A stretch of DNA of 64,000 nt from positions 59,246,968-59,310,967 of the forward strand of contig NC_060257.1 of NCBI RefSeq assembly GCF_921293095.1, written 5' to 3'. The notes under the pieces were generated by a model. It was not told the origin of the DNA, searched no databases, and saw only the letters and a program-made list of their open reading frames with translations. The translations under genes were made by a program, and so were the position numbers. The stretch comes from Ischnura elegans. Lineage: Eukaryota; Arthropoda; Insecta; Odonata; Coenagrionidae. Below are positions 41,360 through 54,615 of this stretch, piece by piece; the first letter of the stretch is position 1, and each line of letters begins with the position of its first letter.

Positions 41360-41988
41360 CAGGGTTCCCACTCTAACTACATTATAAAATTCACGGTTTT
41401 TTCCAGGTTTTCATGGTCCAAATGTCATAAAATTCACGGTTTGTAAATAGGGCATTTTAGGCAGAAATATTGATCACGCAACAATCATTGGCCGCACTTT
41501 AACTAATTAAAATGTAACAAACGTGACAGATGCCTTGAATGCAAATGCAGCAATGACAGTGCTATCTCTCATGACGTCACCTATCGTAAGCAAAATCCAT
41601 GTCCAGCTAGAAGGGTGTGAGTGGGAAAATGGAGAGAGTAGGGTGGCAGAGAAGTGAAGAAGAGCCTAATTTTTTGCCAGGATTAACGTCCTCCAATCGC
41701 AGGCTTAAGGTCAATGTGCTGTCATGGCACACACGGACCAATTAATAGTTGCGCTTTCGAATAGACCTGTGCAGAAATAGGCGTGGACATGCCTGCACGT
41801 GAATGACCTTGAAACATGATTGAAATATTTCTTCTTTTAATCCGTCTATCGTTGTTCCACAATAAGGTTTGTGAGATTTTTAAGGTTTTATGACGAAATT
41901 CACGGCTATTTCTAAGTTTTTTTCACGGTAGACGAAATTCAACGCTTATTCACGGTTTTATGGTTTTCACGGTTGAGTGGGAACCCTG
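41360..41988 (+). mobile_element. hAT-like element, complete copy
   Basis: Inverted ends CAGGGTTCCCACTCTAAC and GTTGAGTGGGAACCCTG, with CTGAGA repeated directly on both sides (41354-41359, 41989-41994). Near the right end ACGAAATTCA/TTCACGG motifs repeat several times. It is non-autonomous. Confidence 0.75.
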
Positions 41989-42129
41989 CTGAGAGGAATT
42001 TACTACCATCATATACCACCGAGAAAAGGTGAAGTCCTACATGACCCTTTACCCTTGCACAGTATTGGAGGGGAGGGTTAATGAAAAAATTAAGGTTACA
42101 AATTCTTCCACATACACAAGGCAATGAAT

Positions 42130-42255
42130 ATTAATCAGACATATTTTAGACATCAAGCAACAAAATACCTCGGCTAAGAGCAAAAAACTTGATCCTTGCC
42201 GAAGTGTTTCATTTCAGTCTCGTCATCGATTCATCATTTCAACATTCATTGACAT
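42130..42255 (+). repeat. Dispersed ~130-bp repeat, copy 2 of 3
   Basis: See 35220-35350; shares the AGTCTCGTCATCGATTCATC core. Confidence 0.55.
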
Positions 42256-42539
42256 CCATGTTCATTAACAAATAGGAATGGGTCGGTTGGCTTCTATAGT
42301 TCCACTGGTTTTTGAGCTTAAACTACAATCCACTATTATGAAGTTTATCATCCAATAATTTTTAAGATAAACAGATTGAAGATTTGAAGTTCATGATAAG
42401 CAAAAGAAAGCTTTGATTAGCTACTGAAAATTGAGCAATGAAAATATCTCATTGAGAACACGAACCAGGACCAAAAAGGTAGAACAGACCTAACCTCAAT
42501 TAGTAAGCCACAAACCTTGTTCATTGATGGATTTAGAGC

Positions 42540-42690
42540 AGGAAAAATGAATCCAAAAGCATCACCATTCAAGTTTGCAGGCAATTTGTGACTCTCATCG
42601 CCAAACAGCCTCTTACCCTGGCCAATGAGGGTTCACCACCAGGAGTGTCATTACAGAGTGACATTTTGCCATGCCTGAAATGAATTCACA
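42540..42690 (-). other. Possible decayed coding sequence
   Basis: After an acceptor-like CATTTCAG, one minus-strand frame reads HGKMSLCNDTPGGEPSLA; then a different frame continues KRLFGDESHKLPANLNGDAF and GFIFPALNPSMNK up to AAG|GTTTGT. A single-base shift would make one exon. No family recognised; low confidence. Confidence 0.25.
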
Positions 42691-44020
42691 AGTCAAAATG
42701 GATCCAATGATTAAATAAAATGCATTTTAAGAAAGCAGAGGGTGTTCATACTGTTCAGTAGCTGGGAAATTCAGAAAAAGTGAACAGAAAAAGATTGAGA
42801 GCAGGAGGAGGATGCTCAAGATAAATGGATGGATTAGTTGAGAAATGAAGAGTTTACATACAGTATATACAGTGGATTCTCATAAGTTCTCACTTTTACA
42901 AAGCAAATCATTAAAACCATACGAAAAGGCTAATCTAATCAATAGTAAAAAAACTTTATTAGGAAACTACGAACATCAGTCCCAGTAGTTATAATAAGAA
43001 CTTTGTTTCAAAGTTCCACTGACAAGCAATGGCATTTAGGTGGATATACACTATGCTGTGGTATGATCATTGCGCTACGTTCAAGTCCTCGTTGTACACT
43101 ATGCCCAAGACCATCAACTACGGTTCTATTTTCAGTATGATATACTTAAGCATCCACGCAACTTCATATATTAACCCCATAACCTGTGGAATTGTGGTGA
43201 CCCACTCGTTACTGCTCATAAACAGGCCGTAGAGTACGTCCTCTCCTTACAAGAATTAGATTTATGAACTTTTAGATACAAGACAATTCGAGCATGCCCA
43301 AAATTTCAAATTTTGGTGCCAAGGAGTTTGCGCTCCACACATGAATGCGTTTGATGCCAGATGGTCATGACAATGGGAGGATGACAAAAAACTGCCAAAT
43401 AAATTCCCAGGTCAAGAGCTAGGTGACTGAAAATTATGTTTTCCTCAGGATCATTGTTCAAGAAGATAACTTCAAAGCCAAACGAGACTAATTTAAGATA
43501 TTATTTTGCAAGAAACTTAACTCTTTAGTTGAAAAAAAAATTCTAGAGAGCACAATTAAATTTCGTTTGAATGATAAGCAGCTGTACTATCACTTCAGAA
43601 TCATCTCTCATCAATTTCATTTCCATCAAGCTATCCCTCGTAGATGCAAGTGTTCTACAGTAACATTATTTAGATTTTATAAATTATATGTTATGATTGA
43701 GGAAATTCTGGGATTACTGACATTCGCCCGCATTCTTCTATTGACAAAAATCAAACGAATCTGCTTGTTTCTATATCTTTGAGCGTAATTTAATTAAGTA
43801 CATCATACACATGACTCTTAAGCTATTCCGCAGGGCAACTATAACTACGAGATATAGAAGAGGCAAATTTTGGCAAGGTATGCTTCCTGAAAGAAATGTT
43901 CTTACGAACCTCCAGTTTTTCGGTCTTCTGAATTTCATAATAATGAGAGTCTAATGTACAAAAAAAGGAGAAGAAAACTATGGATCACTGTGCCAAAAAA
44001 GAATATGGAGCATTGGCCAC
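42691..44020. other. AT-rich intergenic DNA
   Basis: No supported feature. Confidence 0.5.
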
Positions 44021-44418
44021 TTAACCCCTTGCACTGCAATGACGAGACTAGCTCGTCATGAACTTTCCACGCCAAACCGCGCAATGACGAGTGTATCTCC
44101 TCATCGGATTTTCATAATTTTAACACTATTTAGAGGAACAATATAATTATTTTGAAAGCTTAAAAATGTTATAACATGCAAATTAATCATAAATAATTAA
44201 TTTTTCATAAAACATGATGCATTTGAGGGATTAAAACGATTTTATTAGAGTAGCGATCACTGTGTTCTCCATGATTAAGAATCACATTTTATTTTACAGT
44301 TCTACGTTGATTACAAAATATAAATTCATTACCTATCATTTAAATGAGAACCATGGGAAAAATAAATAGAGAATAGGAGCACAACATTCGGAAAATTAAA
44401 TGAAGTGGATGGGGTTAA
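44021..44418. mobile_element. piggyBac-like MITE
   Basis: TTAACCCC at the left and GGGGTTAA at the right give TTAA borders with very short inverted ends. An ATGACGAG...CTCGTCAT palindrome near the left end (44039-44059) resembles the internal palindromes of the 39856 MITE. Confidence 0.5.
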
Positions 44419-44439
44419 TGCGATACAATAGTAAAGTGG

Positions 44440-44660
44440 GAAACATATTGGAAGGAAAAATTGATGGAGAAGTTCCCAGGGGAAGACCAAGGAACAAGTA
44501 CCCTGGTCAAATCATGAAGGATATATGAAAGTGATACTCGGGAAAGTAAAAGGAAACCCTAGGGTGGACAGGGCACTGATCACAGTTATGTTGACATCAA
44601 GAAATGGAAGGCTGCTGTGTACCTATCTTAGGATAGCATGTAAGGTGTGCTCTGCATAGC
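44440..44660 (+). pseudogene. LINE (RTE/craniate-like) C-terminal fragment
   Basis: The frame ILEGKIDGEVPRGRPRNKYP with GQIMKDI matches the conserved EGK..G.R.RGR.R..W..QI motif near the end of many LINE ORF2 proteins. Only about 50 residues remain. Confidence 0.55.
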
Positions 44661-44919
44661 AATTAGAAAATTTCCTGAGATTTCCAGGCGTCTCATTTTT
44701 TCACAATTCTATTCAGTCCTACACCACTCTGAAGTCACAAACATGCATACCCTGAACCAAGAAAGGCTTGGGTGTGATATTCCCTGCGAGCCCAGGATTA
44801 GCAACTAGTGGCCCTTCTTGAATGACATTAAGCAGAATGAACATTGAACAGAAAAAAAGTCAAATGAAAATTTTGCCCAGATATGTATTTATCATGTTGT
44901 CCCAGTGATTTAAAGAGAT

Positions 44920-45055
44920 GAACACTGATCAGACAGGTATGTCGACATCAAGTAACAAACCACCCAAGCAAATAGCAAAATACTTGCCACTTGCCGAGGC
45001 AATTAGCATCAGTCTCGTCATCAAATCATCATTTCAGCATTCTTAGGCAGGACTA
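44920..45055 (+). repeat. Dispersed ~130-bp repeat, copy 3 of 3
   Basis: See 35220-35350. Confidence 0.55.
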
Positions 45056-46923
45056 TTCCACTCCATTAAATTTATAAAAATAAACTCGAAATATGTTTCC
45101 GGAACTTTCTTCGATTTCGATTCCGGAACAGAAAAAATCGATAAAACGTCATATGCATTGGTATTTTTATGCAATTTTATGCCAAATCGGATGAAAAAAA
45201 AGGCCATTATCACATATCACAAGTAGGGACTACTATTTTTCGGAAATGTGAATCCGTAAAACGTGCTTAGTATCCGACCGCGACGTCAACGATTGTATTT
45301 CTACAACGGATTAACTAGAACCTAAAAATATCATCATAGATTTTCACTGAACAACCAATAACGATATGCCTTTCCCAATTACACAACGATCACAAGAAAG
45401 AATAAATACCGTTTTATAAAACTACAAGGAGTGGCACGCCATGCGGGCGACCGAACTTGAAACTTTTTGTATTAAATTCAGAAATTCAACATTACCTGCA
45501 GATCCTTGAATGAATCCTAAATTATTACAACATTATTCCGATTCTGGATAACAGAGTGGATAGAAGTATCACGAAAGAATTCCAAATATGCCATGATCTC
45601 ACGAATTACGTGCTGAGGCACGCGCCAATGCTTCCAGCAAATTCGGCCGATAGGGCGTTAACCACGCCATCTATAGGAAAATTGAAGGAAAAGTGAAGAA
45701 AAAAGTGAGCAGAGCACGAATAGCGCCAATTTAAATGCTACTCCATGGCTTCTTAATTTATTCTGATAATCAACTCATAATTTAGTTGCAAGAGTAAATT
45801 ATTTGGATTTTAATACGATAAATTATTATAAAAACTTTTATAATCCTGCATTTAGAGGTGCAATTTTGCATAATTGCCCAACACTCAGCAAAATACAGAG
45901 CATTAATTTTAAAGACAAATTAACTGTCTTCGTGATAGAACGATAAAGAAACCCTCAAAGGTGCTTATCTCCCTATCCATAGCTGATGAAATTTCATACG
46001 CAGAATTCTAAATATCAGCCATCGACAGAAATATGCAAAATACCAATTACCATCCACTTATATATTTCCAAAATTTTACCTCTGAGTCCTCTTATTCTAC
46101 CCCAAGTATCAAAATCTTATGCAAAAATTATTTTAAAATATATTGCGAGGACATTTTGAAATGACTTTAACATAGTATTGAAAACATATTAGCTCTCTCT
46201 GTTTCAATGCTACAAATCTTTTTTTCATGATTTCAAAATGATTTTAACCTAAGTTTAAAATATGCCCTACTCACTTGAAGGAGCTATGAATTATACTTAT
46301 TAAATTGTTTTAAAATATGTTGTAACTAATTCAGCCTCCTTTTAAAATGATTAATTGTTATGCCAATATGATATAAGTAAACACGTTTGAAATTACAAAC
46401 TGTGCCAGAAGTAGTAAAAAAATATTTTCCCACCTAACAATCTATCCTATCAACATTATAATTTTGCATGCGTGAATATTTCGCATGAAGCAGTACAAGC
46501 ATCGTGAGAATTAAAGAATCTCCTTACCTGTATGTTTTCACTGAATTCCCACCATCACCCATTACCATATTTTAATGTCTTTGGGGACCTGGTGCCACCT
46601 GGAGTGTAGAGTTTTGACCTAAATAAATATTATATAGTGGTGATCCATTTTGGCTTACCATCCAGCAGCCAGTGGCAGCGCGTGCATATACAACTGCACA
46701 CACAAAGATGAATGAATTATAAAAAAAACAATGTATTCCTTTACAAAGAGAAAGATAAAAATCCTGCCCACACGGATATGGGATATGAAGCTCCAAATGC
46801 TACTGCTATCTCCTAGGTGTATTCACCGCTCTAGCGCGATCCTGTAGCGTCGTGCCGGCCACACATTTGGTCTACGCGATTGCTTGTGGGTGCTTGGGTG
46901 GGGCGAGGGGCCATGTTCAAATG
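45056..46923. other. Intergenic DNA
   Basis: No gene is supported. A short frame on the minus strand near 45590 (MAYLEFFRDTSIHSVI) has no splice or homology support. Confidence 0.45.
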
Positions 46924-48672
46924 CCCACATAGCAGCGAACCTCTCAGAGACGTCTCACTATGATCTCGAATGTCTCAAATATCGCAAATGTCTCAGAGAT
47001 GTAATGGTGAGCCATTCAGGAAATTAAAAAAAAAACTTATTTAAACGCCATCAATGCCTTCCATATTATTTTTCGGTGCAATTGCGCAGTTTTGATTATT
47101 AAAATCACGACATTTAATATGGGTTTCTTATTTTCAAAAGGTCATCCATCACAAAATTCGTCGCTAAAAATGATCGAGATAAGTATAAGGTCACAACTGA
47201 ATAATTTGCATTTAATTATTTTTTGCCTACATTTTTACGCATACCCAGTGAGAAATGGATCATCGAATCTACGTCGAATCTTCGTCGATTCGACGACTAT
47301 AGATCGATATGTGGTCGACGTCGATTTTATTTGTTCAATCGACGTTTTTTCGACGTGTTATTCTCATTGGCCAGCGGGGTCAGCGTGTTGATTGGCTGAG
47401 GGGAGAACTTAGTGATGTAGTTTTAATGTCTTAAAAACAACGGTGAGACGCTATTACAACATATGTGTCTTAAATAAGAAATATAAAATTAAATAATTAT
47501 TTTATTTATCCATAAACATTAGTTTTAATCTCCGAGAACAATCTTTGATTCCTTTTAATTCTGTAACTTGACCGTTGAAGTTCGATTGCGTGTATCAGTT
47601 GAGCTGTTAGTCGTCATGCTGTTAGTTCTTCGCAGTAAACTCGGAACAGAGACATTCGGCGCCGTATAGAAAATTTATTGTCGCGTTTATTTTGCGCGGC
47701 AAACTTTGCTAGCTCTAAATCCTGTTATTGGTATTTAAAATCCTTCTGAAACTTAATGAGCTTTTGGATTTGTTAATCATCGAAAAAGGCATTCCGTCGC
47801 ATAGTAAAGACAAGCTTCACTAGGTCTTCCATACTTCGGAATCGATCTGCTTTTGGACCGCTGTATGACAGGTAGGATTAGCTTCCCCTATTTAATGTGT
47901 TCAAGATTTCCATTTTCACACATTTGCCACGTACGCCGGACCTTCTATTTGCGTCCAAGTTCTTACTTCTTTCCTGCGTGGTATGTGATATGCACAAGCT
48001 TGGCTTTGTGACTACGTTTACCTCATTTCGATACCTTTATACTCGCGTCATAGATGTCAACAACTCACATTTTTTCTCAAGGATTTCTGATTATTATTGA
48101 AGATGAATACGAAGGACTTAAGATTACAAATCACCATTATAAATTTATTTCAGCCTTCATTTGTTTAGACTTTACGTGCTCGATTGAAATACGTCGTTGG
48201 CGCAGCAATACATGCTCTTTATTAGCCGAAAAGATGTATATTTCCGCAATTATTAGTAGGAATCGCAGGTAAAAAGACGATATCTCGTCGACATAGAAAA
48301 CTCGTCGATGGTGTCGACGTCGAAAACACGTCGATGGCTTCGACGTCGAAAACACGTCGATTTTCGGACCATATAGACATCGATCGATGTGTTACCATCG
48401 ACGTTTTATCGATGAGTACTTCGACGTCGAATCGACGTAGATTCGATGATCCATTTCTCACTGGGATACCAGAGTACAAACTCTTATGAGACATCTCAGA
48501 GACTTAACTGAGACGTCTCATGAGACATCTCGTAGACCATTTTTTTGGACATAGTGACATCTCAGAGAAGTCTCAGAGATGTCTCTGAAGCACTCAGAAT
48601 GTCTCCGAGACGTAACATGCGATATTCGAGACGTCTCAGAGACGTATCTGAGACGTATTTCTGCTGCGTGGG
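46924..48672. mobile_element. CCCAC-type TIR element with GAGACGTCTC subterminal repeats
   Basis: Ends CCCACATAGCAG and, inverted, CCCACGCAGCAG, with TG duplicated on both sides (46922-46923, 48673-48674). Both subterminal regions carry many copies of the palindrome GAGACGTCTC or close variants. Its interior is occupied by another element at 47244-48465. Confidence 0.7.
47244..48465. mobile_element. TIR element with TCGACGTCGA subterminal repeats
   Basis: Long inverted ends beginning CCCAGTGAGAAATGGATCAT, flanked by ATA (47241-47243, 48466-48468). Subterminal DNA is packed with TCGACGTCGA-type palindromes, densest at 48285-48440. A partial relative is at 56579-57035 in an intron of the ced-6 gene. 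Confidence 0.8.
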
Positions 48673-50310
48673 TGGGTGCTGGGAGAAGACTCCACACAAC
48701 GTGAGTGCACACGCACATATTTAGTGAGTAACTCGCAGGTAGTGTAGATGTGTAGCTGCCACCTACACTACCTGCACTCAGGAATTTAGTTTGTAAATGC
48801 ATTCAGTGCCATTTAGCAGCATTAATTTGAATTTCATGCCCTTTCTCATCATCGTACATCGTCTCTAATGCACTCCCTGGATATATAACCACCAACCAAC
48901 AATACCATCAGCAAATTCAAACTTGTCAAACCTAATGATTCAATCCATAGTTCAAATGAAAAAAATATACAATGCATTGATGTATATAACAACATTTTAT
49001 TGTGATGAAATAGTAGCTTCTTTAGATGCAAAATTAATATACCAGTCACCCGACAACAAATTTGGAAACAACAGAGAACTGATCCCTCATAATTTTCCAA
49101 TGACCATTTTAAAGGTGTAAATTACAATTTTAACAGGCAATTTAGTGTTTAATCACTGGTTACAGCAAAAAAATCATTAAAAAATATCCATCTATAATCA
49201 GCGAGGAAAACCAATAAAACATTAACAATGTTTAACAGTTTAAAATAAGAATGAAAGAGAGACCAGCTCTGAAGTAAAAAATTGTTTTTGCAAAGCATAA
49301 AGAACAGACAGCTCAGATAAAATTAAAATTATAGAATTTTTTATCATCACAAAGCCCAAAGGATAAAAAACTAGAAGAAAATTTCATTGGCTGAAGACTG
49401 ATTTCTAAGAGTTGCCAGTTGTACCGAAGGAAGGACACTCAGAACACTTACAACCACAGAAAATCTTTGCATGAAAAAAAAATCACAGAAACGTTGAATT
49501 CTTGCACTAAATAAGTCCAATTCCGTGAAATGTAATTTTCGGCTGTTTCCTTTAACATGGTGGTTGTTAAAGAAAAAACTAAAGTTAACAAACAGACATT
49601 CATTCGAATGGTCAACACAAACACACACAATCTTCATTTATATATAGATAATCACGCAGTAACAATGTCAATAATGACTATAATACAAAAATATGCAATT
49701 TTATGCAAGTAAATCCAGCCTCTCCACGCCTTGTTGGTCGTATTAGCATCATTCAGCTAACAGCATTATAATAGCACCTTCTTGATGATTGTAAAATATC
49801 TTGATTATGCACTGAGGAAAGTTGTGGCAAGCTTAAATTCTATTAATACCTAGGCCATCTTTTCTGCGCTATTGTGCCCACAAAATAAACCTAATGATAG
49901 CACTTTAAATTTTCCTATACTTTTCACTGAAACACTGCGAAACTGAAGTGTAACTGAATAAATCACTTTGACCAGATCATAAAATATATGCTTCATAAAC
50001 AACTGAAATAGATACAGGTAAGTTGATTAATGTGGCAAAATTAAACTTTGGCAGCCACCAACCACGAAATTGCACATCACTGGTTTGTGTTTCCTGGTTC
50101 CCTTGCATCCTTTATCATGTAGGGACAGAAGGTATTCATACATTTCAATTCATATTTATATATATACATTACAAATTATATTACAGGTTTTCTCCCTATA
50201 TTTCAGCCATCCGTAAACTAAGCAATAGGCCAGAGAGTATTCATTGGAATGGCATTAGAGATGATGAATATATATTTTTAATACAGGTTAAGGGTACGGT
50301 TAATTTTTCC
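48673..50310 (-). other. Downstream flank and 3' UTR of the ced-6 gene
   Basis: No coding exon. On the minus strand the 3' UTR starts after the TAA at 50311. An AATAAA on that strand (TTTATT at about 48995) is one candidate polyadenylation signal, but the true end is not determined. Short frames on both strands look like chance. Confidence 0.4.
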
Positions 50311-50385
50311 TTAATTCCTTAGTGGGTCAAGACTCTCTATTGAGAAGTCTTCATTTCCAAATGAGATTCCTCTGCTAAATCCATC
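50311..50385 (-). CDS. ced-6: ced-6/GULP1 last coding exon
   Basis: After the acceptor CATTCCAG, the exon reads DGFSRGISFGNEDFSIESLD followed by PLRN and a TAA stop at 50311-50313, phase 0. The preceding exon ends ILEMK, also phase 0. This corresponds to the C-terminal EMxxGF...F..DPL signature of Ced-6/GULP1, so it is the natural end of the protein. The intron before it (50386-56219) is 5.8 kb and holds the TIR element at 50534-55041. Confidence 0.85.
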   Translation of the reverse strand, partial: DGFSRGISFGNEDFSIESLDPLRN

Positions 50386-50508
50386 CTGGAATGAGAGAAA
50401 AGGTACATGTATAATCATTACTTCATATAAATATTTAGAAGTAAAGCCATTCAGTACCAGGGAAAATTTTGTAAATTCTTATAACGAGATTTATAAATAG
50501 ACAGACAG

Positions 50509-50533
50509 TAGGATTTCCCCTTTTAAGACAGTA
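50509..50533. repeat. Left half of a 50-bp perfect palindrome
   Basis: The 25 bases beginning TAGGATTTCCCC and ending AAGACAGTA are the exact reverse complement of 55044-55068. With the element at 50534-55041 and one TA copy removed, the two halves make a 50-bp perfect palindrome that itself begins and ends with TA. Confidence 0.9.
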
Positions 50534-51839
50534 CCCACACAGCACATCGTTGCCAGAGGACGTCCGCTGCGCGTCCGTCGCGTCCTCTCAGTGTCCGCGG
50601 ATTTTCAGGACAGCCAGAGGACATCCGCCGGCTGTCCTGGCCATCCGTCCGCACACTGTCCTATCTCGGATGTCCAGCGGACGTCCAGCTAGTGTCCCAT
50701 TACGCAGGGTTTGGGAGTTTTGGTTTCCTCTTAAAACACTCACCTCCTCAAGGAGGAACTCCGAGAGAAAGTCTCGAGATCCTCCTCCGAGTAGGGAGTG
50801 TAGGAGAAGGGAGAAAGAAAAAAAACTCTCTCTCGTTTCTGAAGCCAGAATACTTCCTCCCGATCGAGGAAGAGGAAATTTTTCGTGGAGGAAGAGATAT
50901 TTTGAGGATTATTTTAGGTAACCAAATGTAATCCTCTTGTTGGAGTGTGGACTCGGAGGAAATTATAATCTATTTAACGAAAAAAAAATTGACATTTTTA
51001 CCGCTTCTATAGTTTAAGAACAACAAATGTACGCTATTTTTAAGTTTTATATTGTTTATAACAATTAATCAAGTTTAAACAAAGTTAGCAACAATTAAAG
51101 TAACATTTACGAGCGTTAAAAATTTCTACATGCCTCACGGGTTAAACAACAACAATTGAACGAACTTATGACTCTCTACATTATTTATAACAATTTTTAA
51201 AGTTTAAATAAATTTAGCAACAATTTTAGAAACTTTCAAAAAATTAAAAATTTCCGCATGTTGTACGGTTGAGAAGCGTTGGATGAACAATAAACCCGTA
51301 CTTTTCATGATTATAAAAATTACTTAAATTTAAACAAATTTAGCAACTTTTACAAAAATTAACAACAGGAATAATGGAATTTATCGATTTTTACTGAAAT
51401 TTTATATTATGTACCAATGTCCTGCGGACGTTCGCGTCTCGGGGACATTCCATTCCTACAGGTTAAATGAACTCTTTCAACTTATTGATTAATTAATATT
51501 TACTCTCTAGGGATTAAAAAATCTCAGAGGCGATTGATTGGAAAGTATTTTAATGAAACATAACGCTTTAAATTCATTTTAATTTTAATGGTAAGAATTC
51601 TCCTAAAATTATCACGGCATCGATGGCCTCTTTCCCAGATTAGAAATTGTAATTGTCCAATTTAAGGATAGGCAAGTAGAAGAAGTAGTAGAAGATAGAA
51701 GGTAAGTACTGCCGTACCTTTACTTTATATCGAAATTCTAGTTTTTTTGGTGGCGAACGAATTTTGAATCTACCGCTACTCCGCGATTCAGGTGTTCTAC
51801 CATGGTTCTCCACATTCCTCCGTTCCTCCTTTCCAACAG

Positions 51840-51903
51840 AGGAACCGGAACGGAACACCGGAGACAGCATGGTGGTTTGGCGGTTACAAAGATGCTGCTG
51901 CAA
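51840..51903 (+). CDS. Exon a of the SWLxHAK gene
   Basis: A strong acceptor (CCTCCTTTCCAACAG) and donor (CAA|GTAAGT) bracket a 21-codon frame, RNRNGTPETAWWFGGYKDAA plus Ala, ending in phase 1. This matches the phase needed by the next exon. No ATG exists in this frame upstream within the open stretch, so an earlier exon must provide the start. A candidate lies at about 51635-51701, ending AAG|GTAAGT, though its phase fit is not settled. Confidence 0.5.
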
Positions 51904-53154
51904 GTAAGTTTGATGTGACTTCTAAATAATTTTTTCTTGGCGTTCACTGGCGGCAGTATAGTGTTTCCGCATGCTCCTTATATTTCTTATAACTCAGCCT
52001 GTAACATCTCGAGGAAAAATATGGCTCTGCTTGGAACAACATTACCGTCTTGGTAAAACCGTTACTTGGCAACTAAAGGTAGCGTCTTTTTCCGTTGTTC
52101 ATGGTGAAATTTTCGCTTTTGTTCCTTGTTTACATGATATAATTTAAAGTGGAAGTTCTTGTACTATAGTCTCTGTACGCGAGAACGTATAGGAAATAAT
52201 GTAAGTGCTAGCGCATAAAATAGAACCTGTTGTTTTGATAGCGTAGGTTACGGCTGAATTTGTTGGAAGTCCCAACGGTCCGTTTGGTTCCGTTCCTAAA
52301 TCAAATCAAGTAGGGTTCTTGGCAATAAATATAACTAGGAATTGTACTTACGTGTAACCGGGGGATTTTGCAACACGCATGTATGATTAATAGGTTTCAC
52401 GTAAATTATTAATTCTTTGAAATCGGACTACACCGTGTGATTTCTTTCGATATGTATAGTTACGCACGCATCGAAAAAGAACAATAATGTTATGATAGGA
52501 TAACCACCAATGTTTAGCCTTTTTACAAAAAGTTTTTATACTCTTTATCTGTTTGATGGAACTAGGTTAATAATTAAAAATTTTAGGTCCTAAATAAATA
52601 AATGATCTATTATGTCAGTAAAGATAAGGCTTAGGGATTGAAAAATTACAATGCCGACGTAACTTTTATAGCGTTTATTATATTTTTTCTACCAAACTTT
52701 GCTAACCTAATAAAATATAAACTAATTTAACTACAAACTAAGTAACTGTGCTATTAGTCATCCATGCATTTAATTTAGTGGAAACTATAGGACGACTGTA
52801 AGAAACTCGGGATGAATCTAAACAAGGTCTAATTGTAAGTGATATATTGTGTAAACAAACCTTAAGGCTATGTTTCATGGTTCATTTATTTGCTCAAACT
52901 GCTGCATGAAATCTTATACCCAGAAAATAGAACTTGTGCATCTTTTCGTACAGCCATCGGTACACATTTTGGTGTAGAGTATCGTGAACCTGATATATTT
53001 ACCTGGAGGCATTTACTGACTATAGCTTTCATGTAGTGGAGTTGAATAAAAATAGTTCATCTGTATTTTTATTTATTTCCTATCTCTATTTATAAGTTTG
53101 TATGTCTCTCTTCTTATAATTGTCTGTATACTTATTTGTCTTCATTCTTTACAG

Positions 53155-53252
53155 ATGTTGCATTTAACCAGGACGATACAGCCACCAATTCTAGTGTGGA
53201 AGTTACAGTGAAGAGTTGGCTGGAACATGCTAAAGCGAGGCATGTGAGAGAG
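53155..53252 (+). CDS. Exon b of the SWLxHAK gene (repeat 1)
   Basis: After TTCATTCTTTACAG the phase-1 frame reads VAFNQDDTATNSSVEVTVKS then WLEHAKARHVRE and stops coding at a GTGTAAGT donor. The V-E-V-x-[VI]-x-S-W-L-x-H-A-K-x-R motif recurs in the next exon. The exact donor (GAG|GTGTAAGT or two bases later) is uncertain. Confidence 0.6.
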
Positions 53253-54615
53253 GTGTAAGTATTCGTTTGATTATTATATAGGTTTGAGCAAGGAGGAATA
53301 ATTTCTGGATACTTTTTTGACAAGTTGCTCCTCTAAAGGGAGCTCATATAAAGTAAATTTAAATAATTATTAAACATCTTGTAATACAAGGTTCACCCTT
53401 CCATGCTAAAGGTAGAGAAAATAGTATTGTTATGTATTATTTTCAGATGCAGATTCCACTACCAAGTAATTCAAACATTTGAAAACAATTTTTGTTCTGC
53501 ATATGGGAGGTATAATTACCAAAAACGTGGTTGAAAAGGATCTCATGCTCTTTAAAAGTTCGATGTATAGCACCTGTAGAACTTAAGAATGGGATAACTT
53601 ATTCAACAGGGATGGTAGTTGCACAGTACTACAGAAGCTACTATTTTCTAGTAGCTCTAGCTAACTAAGATGTTTTGAAGTAGGTGTTTTTGTAGGAGCT
53701 ATAGAAATTTCAGTAGCTCACAGCAGGCCTTAGCTGCTATTCCCCTGTTATGTCTCTGTCGAAATGTGAATATTGCCAGTGAGCTAGGTTGTCACTTTTG
53801 CCTTGATACCAGACTACATTAGAAGATCTATTTTAATTATTAAGATTGGAAGAATTCGGAGATCTAAATCATGGAATGGCCTTAACTACAGCAAGTTTTT
53901 GCTAGTTTTTCAAAGTTTCTATTTTTTTAAGTTGCATCTCGGCCAATGCAGCTAAGTGGTTTGTGTGCCAAATCAGTGTGGCTGTTTTCACACTAATCCC
54001 AAGAGATCTAGTTCACTTAAACTTCCTCCTTTAAATTTTCTAGTTTCCTTTACTCCTATATCATATTCAGCTCTTCTGCATTAGTCTTCCTTAGCTCCAG
54101 CTTATGTAACACTTTTCTTCACCTCCACAATTCACTCTAGTGTAGTCATAATCTTCAAGGGGAGACCAATTGTTCAGAAATATTATCCTCCATTTGAATG
54201 CTTTTTCCAATATCTTTTTCGAGACCTCTACTAAGCTGTCTGGCAAGGATGGATCAAAGAATTTTTTTCTAGATGGTGCACCAGGGTCTAACAGGCAACA
54301 GTCTTCTCATATTTGGGATTAAAATCTAGTTCAACAATTGTTCTATGAAAAATGTTCTTAATCATAATATATACATTACTAACACATTAATAATTGTACT
54401 CAAAATCTTTTCTTATTTAAGAACAAGAAAAAGTCAAAGAAAAGTTTGTAAAATGTATTCAGCCTGTAATGGACAGGTTTCCTAATTTTGAAACCTTAAG
54501 AATGTTAAACATGTGACTAATAAGACTGTAGCGTCCTGTCTTATGTAATCTGCTTGTTACGTACAAGATACAATTTCTTGCTACAATGAAATGTTTATAT
54601 ACTTCATTATTACAG

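Noticed and set aside
50550-50931. Overlapping 123- and 79-codon ORFs at the left end of the 4.5-kb element
   Set aside because: They lie across the GGACGTCC subterminal repeat array and purine-rich DNA, so they are explained by the repeats.
51640-51947. Two minus-strand ORFs opposite exon a
   Set aside because: They are shadows of the plus-strand exon region with no motif or splice support.
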